Shown here: in pieces, positions 24,058 through 34,369 of the stretch
How the letters are laid out: each line of letters opens with the position of its first letter
Position numbering within the stretch: position 1 is the first letter of the stretch
DNA from: Macrostomum hystrix
Lineage: Eukaryota > Platyhelminthes > Macrostomidae
Reading direction: 5' to 3'
DNA length: 64,000 nt
NCBI GenBank assembly: GCA_950097015.1
Contig: CATNEN010000039.1
Coordinates: 7,580,501 to 7,644,500 of the forward strand
The notes under the pieces: generated by a model
The model's input: the letters and a program-made list of their open reading frames with translations, nothing else
What the model was told of the DNA's origin: nothing
Databases searched by the model: none
Made by a program: the position numbers and the translations under genes

Positions 24058-24836
24058 TTGTCTGAAACGTGCAGCTTTACAGCACCAACCTCTCTGTAGT
24101 CGCGTTCGTCGATTTTTTCCAACAATTGAAGCTGCTTTCCATTAAGGTCGAAGTCGCTGAACCGACCTGGAGGTTCATACTTACGAGGACAGGGAGACGT
24201 CAAGCTGAGGCCGTCTTGAGAACCTGTATAGTATGCGATCAATTCTTCTAAACTCAAAAATACTTTTCCTCGACTCAAGTAGAAGGCGCTGTCGTCGATC
24301 GCAAACACGGCGTAGTGCTTGACGAGGATTAGGCGGACCTCGGTGTGCGAGAGCTCCTCGGTGCGCACGCTCAGGCTGTACGCTGTCTGGTCGGCTCGCT
24401 GCTTGCAGGGACGCAGCAGGAATGTTCCCTTCTGCAGGCCCGGCATGAGCAGATTCCTCTCTGCCTCTCTGCGGTCCACGTCGAACCAGCAGGCCATGGA
24501 GGTCGGGCCGCCGTCGAATGGCTGAACGTAGTTGTACGGCACGTAGCCGACTTCACCAGTTTCCGGGTTGCTCATTTTCCACCAGAACTCGTCTGAATTG
24601 TCGAGCAGTTCCAAGATATCGCCACTTTTAAAAGTGAGATCGCCCTGATCCTGCTTGTCGAAGCCTTTAATTGCTTTCATTTTCCTTGCAGCTGTTGCAG
24701 TCCATCTTTGAGTCCGCTGCGTCTCATTTTGCACTGCTGTTGGCACGTCAGTGAAATCTTCCGCTTGGGAAAGCTCAACAGCAGCTGCTGGACACCGCAG
24801 TGATGTCTCCAGATTTAAAATGGCTTCTTCTTCCAT
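23164..24836 (-). CDS. Src-family paralogue C, probable pseudokinase
   Basis: Third tandem paralogue, 511 residues in two exons, 24836-24090 and 23952-23164. It has the same phase-0 intron position and the same 789-nt kinase exon length as A and B. The frame is intact but key features are changed. There is no MG start, so no myristoylation. The SH3 ALYDY-type motif is AIKGFD. The glycine loop reads KIDERDYRE in place of LGRGSFGE, DFG is DFR, the activation-loop Tyr is His (EEDVHC), and the tail Tyr is Phe (QHRFG, stop). The beta-3 Lys (VTIK), alpha-C Glu (REAQ) and HRDLRAAN remain, as does the SH2 arginine (FLLRPC). The likely role, if expressed, is an SH2/SH3 adaptor or competitor. The intact frame argues against a dead pseudogene, but expression is unproven. 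Much of the sequence is nearly identical to copy A. Confidence 0.85.
24012..24057. repeat. (ATT)n microsatellite in Src-C intron
   Basis: About 15 ATT triplets lie in the short intron of Src-C, close to the donor. Confidence 0.95.
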
Positions 24837-24844
24837 TAGATCCG

Positions 24845-25540
24845 CCAGAGCAACGTCTAGAGAGTTGATCTACTCGATACGGGACTTGTTTTTGGGCAAG
24901 TGTTTGCTTGCTTAGTAAGTATATGTTTTTTTGCACAAAGCTTTACTCTGAATACGTAAGGTAATCTCAGACCCGAAGCTCGTAAACTATTTTTGGGTCT
25001 GATGTAAGACAACTGCTGCTCCTGTTGTACATTGCATCAACATCGCTAGTCGACTCACGGTTCACTAACTGTCGAACCTGGTCGCATTGTTTGGAGGTCT
25101 ATCAAACTGTACACCGTCGTCCATCTTTTGTGTGATGTGTAAAATTTTCGTAAAAATGCTTGCTTACTGCACGCAGACAATCTCCTGAATGTAAATTAAA
25201 GCCATAGCAAGACATTTTGTTACTAATTATAACATCCCAGTGGCAACATAATATGTAAATATGCTACTTGTATTTTATTGCCATGTCTGTTATTTTTCCT
25301 TTGTTTGTGACGACCTTCGTTAAATACAGCTGCACTGAGCTTTATCTTCAATATTTTATCTGCTCATCAATAAATACAAATGAAAAAGAAACAAATTATC
25401 CTGTATAAAAAATCTCTGTTCATTAGTATGGGAATTTTAGCTCATTGCTCACATTGATAAATCATTGTCAAACAAGTATTTTTGAGCTTACATGTATTCA
25501 CCAGCTCACCTGCTTACTTTGACGAAGAATACCAAATTTT
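24845..25540. other. non-coding stretch upstream of Src-C
   Basis: It should contain the Src-C promoter and 5' UTR. No TATA box or upstream coding exon was recognised. Confidence 0.4.
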
Positions 25541-25544
25541 AAAT

Positions 25545-25875
25545 TGGAAAGAGAGTTGTCAAGTTGAAACAGTCGGGTGTCAGGGTGAGACAGAGAAATG
25601 TCAGGCTGAAATAGTGGGGTGTCAGGCAGAGACAGAGAAATGTCAGGTTGAAACAGTGGGGTGTCAGGCAGAGACAGAGAAATGTCAGGTTGAAACAGTG
25701 GGGTGTCAGGCAGAGACAGAGAAATGTCAGGCTGAAATAGTGGGGTGTCAGGGTGAGACAGAGAAATGTCAGGCTGAAACAGTGGGGTGTCAGGCAGAGA
25801 CAGAGAAATGTCAGGCTGAAACAGTGGGGTGTCAGGGTGAGACAGGGAGTTGTCAGGTTGAAACAGTGGGAAACA
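25545..25875. repeat. 42-bp minisatellite, about 8 copies
   Basis: The unit includes GGGGTGTCAGGCAGAGACAG followed by AGAAATGTCAGGTTGAAACA. A 141-codon frame runs through it with a 14-residue periodicity, but there is no flanking coding evidence. Confidence 0.93.
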
Positions 25876-26124
25876 TGGTAAAAATAAGTTGGCAGGGTAA
25901 AAAATAGATGGGTGAAGGGAAGGTTAGGCGTGAGGTGTTACGGCTACACAGTTAGGTTTTCGTCTAAGATGCAACTTAGCCTATGCTATAAATGACCAGA
26001 ATAATCAGCCAAAAGACTTATATTTTTACGGGGTGAAAAGACGCCATTGATGTTATATCAGTAAGCAGAACGAGCTATCAGATTCAGTCCTCATCGCAGT
26101 CGTCATCAAAGCGTCACAGAGAGC

Positions 26125-29100
26125 CTACTTGGACCCCTTTCCTCCGCCGCTAGCCGAGGACGTCGGCAGGGATTTTCGTTGGCTAGGAGAACCTTTGCCA
26201 GATGAATACGACGTTGCTGACGCCGACGAAAGCTCGACGGTGTTGCGCCGATTTGACGTGTCCGGCCTCGAGCTTGTCGGCGATGGCTCGTCAATGCTGG
26301 CCACCTGCTTCACTAGCGAGCGCTGCGGCTGCCTGCGGGCGGGGGCCGCCGCCTGCGACTCCAGCGGCACGGAGCGCATGATGTCCTGGATGGATTGGCT
26401 CAGCTCTGTCGCCGAGGTGTCGTCCCCGAGACGGGCGTGACGCACCGCCTTGGCGTTTTGTTTCTGCAGGTTGAGTAGGCGAGTCTTCTGCTGGCGCACT
26501 GTGCTCAGGCTAACATCGGTGCCGTCGAAGTTGAAGCACTGCGTGTTGCCCAGCTGCTTGTGGTCGCGAATGAGTTGGAGCACCTTGCGGTAGGAGCGCT
26601 GCAACGCGGAGTTTGAAGGGTTGCTAGGCAACTGAACCTTTGAAGCTTTTAGCTCGTTATAAATAATCTATGTTTCTTATTCAAGGAAGCGACTGGGCAA
26701 GTAAAAGATGATTGAGGATTCGATTGTCTGTCGATGGCTTAAGACTCAGGTGAGAATGGCTAATGATTCAGGTGGGAATGGCTGATGATTCAGGTGGGAA
26801 CGGCTGATGATTCAGGTGGGAATGGCTTAAGATTCAGGTGGGAATGGCTGAGGATTCAGGTGGTAATAACTGATGATTCAGGTTTGCCTGTCGGAGTTCT
26901 CAAGGCAAACCTTCCAGTTGCACTGAGCGGTGACCCGTTGCTTGGCTAGCGTCTTCTTGGTCCGGTAGATGGTCATGAGACCGAACTCGCCGTCCTTGCC
27001 TGGCACGGGAATTGTGTAGCCGGTGCGGTAAGCCAGCAGCTGCTCCGGGCTGAAGCTACGCTCTACAATCACCACAATTCTGGCCCACTGCAATGAGTTT
27101 TTGAAACATCTCCGTGAAAACTAGAGGCTGCAGGATAGAATTCTTTATAAAAACAAGAATTATATAACTGAAGCGCTGACCATTGCGATCGATTCCTTCT
27201 GCGAGCGCGCATTCACCGTTGAATATGTGTGGTCCATCATGGCTATGATCATGTTCAGCAACATAATCGGCATGATGATCATGAATTTGACGAACACAAG
27301 CTTCGACATCAGCGGGTATTTGGTGTAGTTGAACTCCGCGTACTGAAAATATGCATGGTAGATTCATGTTTTTCGTATTTACACGGTCGACGATATAAAC
27401 TGGTTCCATCACTACATACACAATAAAGATGTTTGTGATCACATCACGATTTTTGGGTGAAGCTTTATTAAGCTTAGCAATCAAACAAAATTTACCTTGA
27501 TTAGAAACTCGCCCTTTGACATCTGCAATTGAAGAAAAGGTAAATACTGCTGAGTTTAAATAAATAAAAATATACCTTGTACTAATTCAGGTGAAACACA
27601 AGATATCCATTATTTGCAATCTCGGGAACCAGAAAAAGGAATGGAACGCCTTCGGAGGGTCTCATGTCGATTGCTTGCGTAGGTCACCGTCTATTCCCTG
27701 AGAATGTCACTATCTATTTGCTTCGGTGAGCTCGCTTCCTGGGGAGCTCTGGGGAGGTGGCGAAGTCTATGGCCTTGAGAGGTCACTGTCTATGGCCTTG
27801 AGAGGTCGCTCTATGAACTTGGGATGGTCACTGTCTATGGCCTTGGGAAGGTCACTGTCACAGTCACTGTCTGTTTGGTAAGGTCGAATATTTAACTAAG
27901 CTCCGTTTCCTTACCTTGAACTCGCCGTGAGTCATCTGAAACACAGTCATCACTGTTGTCCAGATGTCTCGAAATGATCCAATTGTGATTTGCTCGATGT
28001 CCCGAAATAGAAAGAAAAACGCTGAAAATTGAAAAGGTAAAAAGTTAACCAATGCGTGGTTACAAACGAAATTGTGTTTAGAGAGCCTCACCTTGACCAT
28101 AGCAAGTTGACAGCACGCAGTAGATGATGCCGAAACGAAGCAGGTCGCCAGATAGCATTCCGTAGATCAGCGTGACAAATGTGCCGTAAAGGTTGGTACC
28201 ACTGAAATTGAAATTGGCACAGGATTATTGCGGCAAAACTTATCATACATTACTAACAAAATGCACGCAAACCTACCTGGCAAAGAACAGCAGGTAGGTC
28301 CAGACGCATGGAATCGCCAGGATGAGCAGTGACTCCTCAACCAAGGTCATTGTCTGCCAGTTGGCTGTCCAGAACAGCACACCGAGTCTGGCCGGCATGG
28401 CCAGGGTGATGAGTAGGCAGGCAACAATGTACACCGCTCGCGGTGGAGCGTGCGACTGCGCGGACGGAGGGGTTGATTCGAGGGGTTGGCGTCTGCTTAG
28501 TAGTCTGACTGACACGCTGGCTCAGGATCATCTCACTTGGCCTGTTAGCTTTGTTCTCAAAATTTTCCTTATTAATCGTCAATTTTAGCGTGAAGCCCAA
28601 CTTTTTCAAGCCAATCGCCTCATGCATGCTATAGAAAGTCAGCAACACAGTTGGTCGTCTGGTGAGACTACCTATGCCTAGGGTAGGTCACTGTATCTGA
28701 ATCAGGAAAGTACCTGACCTCACTCAAGAGAGCCAACCTCCTAGGAGATGTGGATGCCAACCTTTTACCATTTGTTACATAAATACCAATTACGTCATTT
28801 TCTACCCACAATCAGCAATCAGTTAGTGTACAGCAAACTGAAGCAGGATATTGTGGAGGAATATGGAAAGCAAGAGAAAGAAACTATTTTAACGACGTTA
28901 CCGACGTCAGCATCGACGTCAGTGACAAATAGGAGCAGTAATAACACAGACTTAAAAAAACCGAGGAAAACGTCTAGATTATTTGAAGGTTTCGTAGCAC
29001 GTCGACAAATGACATAAATATTATTTAGTGGCGTCGGATTGCAGTATGGAGAAGCAGATGGTTATGCTCGAAGAGCTGCTAATACCTAACGACAATCTGT

Positions 29101-32100
29101 GAGTACACTCACACGGCTGTGCCAGCGATACTCACTAATGTCCTCGTGAATGCCCGGAAGCCTTGCTCGCGAACTTCATTAACCGTAAAGTAGAGCGTGA
29201 CGAAGCTATTGATAACGGTGATGATCTCGCAAATGTAGCGAACTACATTCTGGCCATTCACCTGCAACATTTTATTTCGTCGGTATAGACGGGCAATAAT
29301 GGCACATCATTTGGTGACACTTGACCCGCCAGCGAGCAGCCAGCAAGGAGGCAATTCTGCCCACCGTATGCAGGCACACACTCGCACAGGTACTAGCTAT
29401 GTACATCTGCTCTGACTTTCTAATTGTCAGGCAGTGTACACTTTCACTGTGCCTTGGAGGTTGGCCCTCAAGGGCCTAAATTGCACGACCAGCCCCCAAG
29501 CCTTCTCTCCGCGGCTGCGCCCCAAATGAATGTGGCCTCGCTGCGGAATCGAGCCCAGGGACTTTGGTGCGAGAAGCGAACGTGTTAACGCACCACTCAC
29601 CCCTTGGTATATATGAAAGGTTATACGCTCGTATATCAGATTTATCCAAAAAAGTCACCTGCAAAGATGCTCGAACAATGCTGGTCGTGTTGCTTGTCAT
29701 ATTCCAGTTTTCCTGAGGCCGCAGGTAAACGGCCAGTGTCATGATGCTCAAGTAAGCAATGGTTAAAGCGAGTCTTTGGAGAAACCGATTCTGAAGTTTA
29801 AGTATGTCGTCATACTTGTATATATAAATATTTCTATGCAAAGCCAAGCTACGAGTAGCAAATAAATGAAATAAAAGGAAATTGTTCTCGCTCACTCACT
29901 CTGACATATTTGTTCCACTTCTCATACAGCAGCTGCCGAATCACTCCCTCATCCAGCATGTCAAGATGCTCATTAGACTGTCCGTTGATTATGTACATGA
30001 ACGCGGAGTCCCAGTCAGTTCGGCCGCTGGGTCCAATGGTGTCAACTCCGGTCAGCGGGTACAGCTTGCAGGCGATGTCACCGTAGCGCCACATCTCCGA
30101 AGCGCTCAGATTGACGATCTCGTTGAAGACAACTCGACGACCGAGCTTGGCGGCCAGCGAGATCGGATTGAGGCCGGCCGAGTTGACGGCGTTCGGGTCG
30201 GCCGGGCGCTTGTAGTGACGCAGGGCCAGCCGGTAGACCTCCTGGGGGTTCATTTTTCGCTCAATTTGTGAAAATCATTTCTGACTGCCTTTCTTCACAC
30301 AGAATTTTCTCTAAAAAGTTAGGCGTCAGTCTTCTGCTTTTGAAGCTTGGACACCCCAGTTCTGCTTCAACTTCCCTGTTCTGTCTGAAAGCAGGTGGTC
30401 ACCCCAGATCTGTCTGAAGAGGATTGGACACCCCAGTTCTGTCAGAGAGGAGATGGACACCCCAGTTCTGTCAGAGAGGAGATGGACACCCCAGTTCTGT
30501 CAGAGAGGAGATGGACACCCCAGTTCTGTCAGAGAGGAGATGGACACCCCAGTTCTGTCAGAGAGGAGATGGACACCCCAGTTCTGTCAGAGAGGAGATG
30601 GACACCCCAGTTCTGTCAGAGAGGAGATGGACACCCCAGTTCTGTCAGAGAGGAGATGGACACCCCAGTTCTGTCAGAGAGGAGATGGACACCCCAGTTC
30701 TGTCAGAGAGGAGATGGACACCACAGTTCTGTCAGAGAGGAGATGGACACCCCAGTTCTGTCAGAGAGGAGATGGACACCCCAGTTCTGTCAGAGAGGAG
30801 ATGGACACCCCAGTTCTGTCAGAGAGGAGATGGACACCCCAGTTCTGTCAGAGAGGAGATGGACACCACAGTTCTGTCCGGAGGCAAGTGGACAACTCTG
30901 GTTCTGTATCTTTGGGGTGGGCACCCCAGTAAAGCTGAGGAAAAGCAACAATTCCAACAAGGCAGGTGCACCGTCTGGTTGTGTATGACGAGCATGTGCA
31001 GGACATTGTTGCCTAGAAGGTCCTTGGCGCCTGGGTCGGCGCCGCACAGAATCAGATAGTCGTAAATCTCTGAGCTGCCAACGCAGCTGGCGAACGATAG
31101 CGGGTACTCGCCGTAGTACAGGTTGCCTGTGCACGGAAGAGAAAAGAAATAGGCTTGTTCCGTATCGTATAAATCAGCCAATTGTGCTCATGTTGTCTGC
31201 CTGCCCCGTTCACGCTAGCTAGCTCGTATACGCTCGTTTTATCGATATTTTCGTGCCCCTTCACCCAACAACCTCCATTCTGGCCTAGCCATCTGCATTC
31301 TCTCTCCCCTTTGCTTATCGATCGCTTTTAAGCCTTCGCTTGCGAAGCGAAGTTTTCTCACCCTCATTTTCACTCCACTCTGTCGCTTCCTTTTCTGACC
31401 CAGCCTATCAAATTCGACTAATAAAATATGCTTAGGCAAGCTATGACTGTGTTTTCCTTATTGCTATCAGTTATTTGCTAATCTACAAGTACTAGATTTG
31501 AACGAGCTGAACTCCTCCTTCGGAGGAGGTTTCGGGGATGTAACTCCCATCGCAAGAATTCAATCAATTTAATAAAAAAAAATAATAATAATTGATTACA
31601 CCTGTCCCAATCGGGCCAGATGTGCAGCCAACAGCACAGCCGCAGCTATTGCGCGGCGCATCTGAAGACTGCGTACAGCTGTTCAGTCCGTGGACTGTGG
31701 GACGCCACACCCACCTTCAATTATCCCAGCTAATGCTGGTACCCATTAAACAGCTGGGTGAACTGAAGCAATGCATAGTTAAGTGTCTTGCTAAAGGACA
31801 CAAATTGTTTCAGTGGAGTCGGGAATCGAACCCCCGACCTTCAAGTCGTGAGTCCGACGCCCTAACCACTAGGCTACAACCTCAATCAATTTGTAGGTAA
31901 AACATAACTGTCAACAACCCTAGCCCTAACCCAAACCATTTAACAATGTGAACTCAAATTAGATTTGAATTAACTCGGACCCACCTTTGTAGTTGGTGAC
32001 TTTGGACTTCCTAACAGAGCGCTGGTCGTCTGGCTGGAAGAAATCACCCACTGCACGTTGGTTGATGTCAGCCCCGGCTTGAGCCAGCACTTTCACCAGC

Positions 32101-33714
32101 TCAAGGTCATTGTTCAGTATGGCCATGTGGAGAGCCGACTGACCTGTAGGCGGAAAGGTATGTTTAAAGATGGTTAAGAAAAAATGTGCTGAGAAAATAG
32201 ACAGCTGAGAGAAAAAAGACAGCTGAGAAAATAGACAGCTGAGAGAAAAAAGACAGGTGAGATAAAAGACAGGGGAGAAGAGAGACAGGTGGGAAGAGAG
32301 ACAGGTGAGAAGAGAGTACTAATAGGGAGCAGGAAAGATAAGAGAGAAGAGGCCGGTGGTTGAGAAGCGCACAGAAGCCTGAAGTGGGTGCGCCTCTCAC
32401 CGAAATACTCCCATCCGATGAAGAAGTCCTTAGCTAGGTTGGGATACATGTCCACGAGTGTCATGGCAACGTGGCGGTGGGCCGGAGTTTTGTGCAACAG
32501 GCAGAGATGCAACAGGGTCTCTCCGTAGATGCCCCGCTTGGTGATGTCCCAGCAGACTAGGTGCTTGACGTTGTTGTCGTAGACCGAGGCGGCACTGTTG
32601 AACAGTCTCATTGGCACATTCTTGCGCGGCTGCTCACGAAACAGTTGAGCTGCTGTTGACTGAAATATTTGAGCTCGTCTAATTTAATCTGGGAAAAAAC
32701 AAGGCCCATTAAGGACCAACGAAAATGGGCGGTTGTTACGAGCTTTTAACCCTTAACAAAGAACTTGGACACCCCTGGCTCACAGACTGTAGACACTCCA
32801 GTTTTGGCTGAATGAATGTGGACACCCAAGTTTTGGCTGTAAGAATGTGGACACCCCAGTTTTGGCTGAAAGAATGTAGACACCCACTGGCTGAAAGAAT
32901 GTAGACACCCACTGGCTGTAAGTGTGTAGACACCCCACTTTTGGATGAAAGAATATCGACACCCCAGTTTTGGCTGTAAGAATTTGGACACCCCAGTTTT
33001 GGCTGAAAGAATGTGGACACCCCAGTTTTGGCTGAAAGAATGTGGACACCCCAGTTTTGGCTGAAAGAATGTAGACACCCACTGGCTGAAAGAATGTAGA
33101 CACCCACTGGCTGTAAGTGTGTAGACACCCCACTTTTGGATGAAAGAATATCGACACCCCAGTTTTGGCTGTAAGAATTTGGACACCCCAGTTTTGGCTG
33201 AAAGAATGTGGACACCCCAGTTTTGGCTGAAAGAATGTGGACACCCCAGTTTTGGCTGAAAGAATGTGGACACCCCAGTTTTGGCTGAAAGAATGTAGAC
33301 ACCCAGCGCTGTCTAAGAGGTAGAAGACGCCCAGTTTGCATGATCCAGAATGCAATCTCCATGCAGAAAAACCTTTTCCAAGTCCTGAACCGCCAGCGTA
33401 GACACCATGGCGCTGCGGGTCTTCAAGGGGTCCTCATCCGGCACCTCGTATTTGGTCACGGGCTTCCGGATCAGGTCGGCGCCGCTGACTTCGATACCGT
33501 CGCCGGCTTTGTAGAGATACGGCGCCACCTCCTGCTTGATGATCTGGCGCAGTGCGGCGGCGCCGTCTCGCTCGTAGCTGTCGATGAGGCGGCCGCCGCC
33601 GTAGATGTCCACCAGGCTGTAGATGGGATTTTGGCTAATCTGGGCCGACTGCTCGGCCCAGCGGTTCTCCCAGAGCATCTCGGAGGTCTGCACAGAGCTG
33701 GCCAGGTTGCCCAT
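26125..33714 (-). CDS. TRPV cation channel (Nanchung/OSM-9-type)
   Basis: Plasma-membrane TRPV-subfamily channel of 918 residues. Exons (minus strand): 33714-33373, 32659-32401, 32143-31985, 31126-30972, 30241-29900, 29790-29659, 29261-29136, 28455-28277, 28201-28092, 28021-27915, 27342-27181, 27087-26911 and 26631-26125. Codon phase agrees at every junction. The start gives MGNLAS, a possible myristoylation site, then VDIYGGGRLID as in Nanchung/OSM-9 proteins. Ankyrin repeats lie at about 115-320 (GETLLHLCLL, GQSALHMAIL, LNPISLAAKLG). They are followed by the TRPV pre-S1 segment WRYGDIACKLYPL and LDMLDEGVIRQLL. S1-S6 span about 425-680, with pore filter FQMTHGEFK at about 629-637 and S6 MIIMPIMLLNMIIAMMDHTY. 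WARIVVIVERSFSP follows in the TRP-box region. Related proteins are mechano-, osmo- or chemosensory. Several introns hold minisatellites. A 27-nt cassette exon is listed separately. Confidence 0.93.
26740..26885. repeat. 22-bp minisatellite, about 7 copies, TRPV intron
   Basis: The unit is GATTCAGGTGGGAATGGCTG plus AT. It begins 26 bp downstream (in gene sense) of the donor at 26911. Confidence 0.88.
27496..27522 (-). CDS. candidate 27-nt cassette exon at TRPV pore
   Basis: It is flanked by a good acceptor (CAATTGCAG) and donor (AAG|GTAAAT) and is phase 0 on both sides, so inclusion or skipping keeps the frame. It encodes MSKGEFLIK and lies between the exon ending in filter residues MTHGEFK and the exon starting YAEFNYTKYP. 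Without it the protein aligns with known TRPV channels, so it is likely alternative rather than constitutive. Confidence 0.55.
27750..27870. repeat. degenerate 23-bp repeat, TRPV intron
   Basis: Four or five imperfect copies of GGTCACTGTCTATGGCCTTG plus GAGA. It begins about 45 bp downstream of the exon end at 27915 in gene sense. Confidence 0.7.
28748..29017 (+). other. antisense open frame in TRPV intron, unrecognised
   Basis: An 89-codon frame lies opposite to the host gene, with a basic, serine- and threonine-rich second half. It could be a relic of a transposon protein; hAT-type was considered, but no diagnostic motif was seen. No splice context was found. Confidence 0.2.
29290..29607 (-). 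mobile_element. SINE family B copy in TRPV intron
   Basis: Complete body and tRNA-like head (CTCGCTGCGGAATCGAGC and GCGAACGTGTTAACGC) in the intron between exons 29790-29659 and 29261-29136. It has the same orientation as the host gene. Confidence 0.87.
30395..30890. repeat. 29-bp minisatellite, about 16 copies, TRPV intron
   Basis: The unit contains GATGGACACCCCAGTTCTGT and CAGAGAGGA. Most copies are identical; two read CACCACAG. It begins about 80 bp downstream of the donor at 30972 in gene sense. Because 29 is not a multiple of three, the same peptide cycle runs in all three plus frames. Confidence 0.96.
31570..31892 (-). mobile_element. SINE family A copy in TRPV intron
   Basis: The AATAATAATAATTGATTACACC tail end is at 31577, with the body and an intact tRNA-like head at the high end (box B GGTTCGATTCCC near 31830, box A TAGTGGTTAGGGCG). 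Confidence 0.88.
32195..32335. repeat. degenerate purine-rich short repeat, TRPV intron
   Basis: Imperfect copies of GAGACAGGTGAGAAGA and AGACAGCTGAGAGAAAA. It lies about 70 bp downstream of the exon ending at 32401. Confidence 0.7.
32760..33303. repeat. 29-bp minisatellite with duplicated block, TRPV intron 1
   Basis: The unit contains GGACACCCCAGTTTTGGCTG and AAAGAATGT. A block of about 185 bp mixing short and variant monomers occurs twice (about 32881-33060 and 33067-33245). It starts about 70 bp downstream of the donor at 33373 and shares a 13-bp core with the array at 30395-30890. Confidence 0.95.
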
Positions 33715-34369
33715 TGTGGTGGTCTCGGATCTGGCTGAGAATGAAGAACGATTTTAAAGCGCTTTTTACCAAACTTTCAGAGCCCGTTTTCCTTCCCCGC
33801 TTACTGAGTTGAGTCTGCTGGGAATGACTTGGGAGGACAGCATTACGTTGTCTTGACAACCAAGAGCAACTCGACAAGTCTACCTGCCTATTGAGTGGCT
33901 AGGCGCAGAGACGCGATTTGGAGATGGGGAACGTGTGCTGCGGTTCTGTCTCCAAGGGAAAATTCTGAGCTGGAAACCCGCTGGGAGGGAGGATTTATTC
34001 TATGAGGTGGGAAATTTTCTAGAACAATGAGGCTTGCTGAGTAGGGGGACTGGCGGGCTCCCCCACCCGCTCTGTTTGCACTTTCTCGCAGCCGGGCAGT
34101 CTGTTCCACCCACAGCTGGGCGTTGACTACCTGGACACACCGGCCTGCATTCAAGGCAACAGGGGGAGTGAAAGAGTCGTTAGAAAGACGACTGGCAGTT
34201 TCTGGGCTTCTTCTTTGAGCTGAGTCGCCATTTTAGGCCTCTTAATTAATGAACTGCGAGCAACGGCTGAGGAGAGAGAAACAGAGAGCATGCTCAGGCG
34301 CAAATAATTAAACTAAGGATGCGAGCGAAAAATCCTGCCATCTTCTATTAGCTTTTAATACATTTAAAG

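Noticed and set aside
26125-26631. Separate small gene
   Set aside because: Phase, acceptor and position make it the last TRPV exon; the TTG-initiated reading is not a real start.
28748-29017. hAT transposase gene in TRPV intron
   Set aside because: No hAT dimerisation or DDE motif could be identified, so only an unassigned frame is reported.
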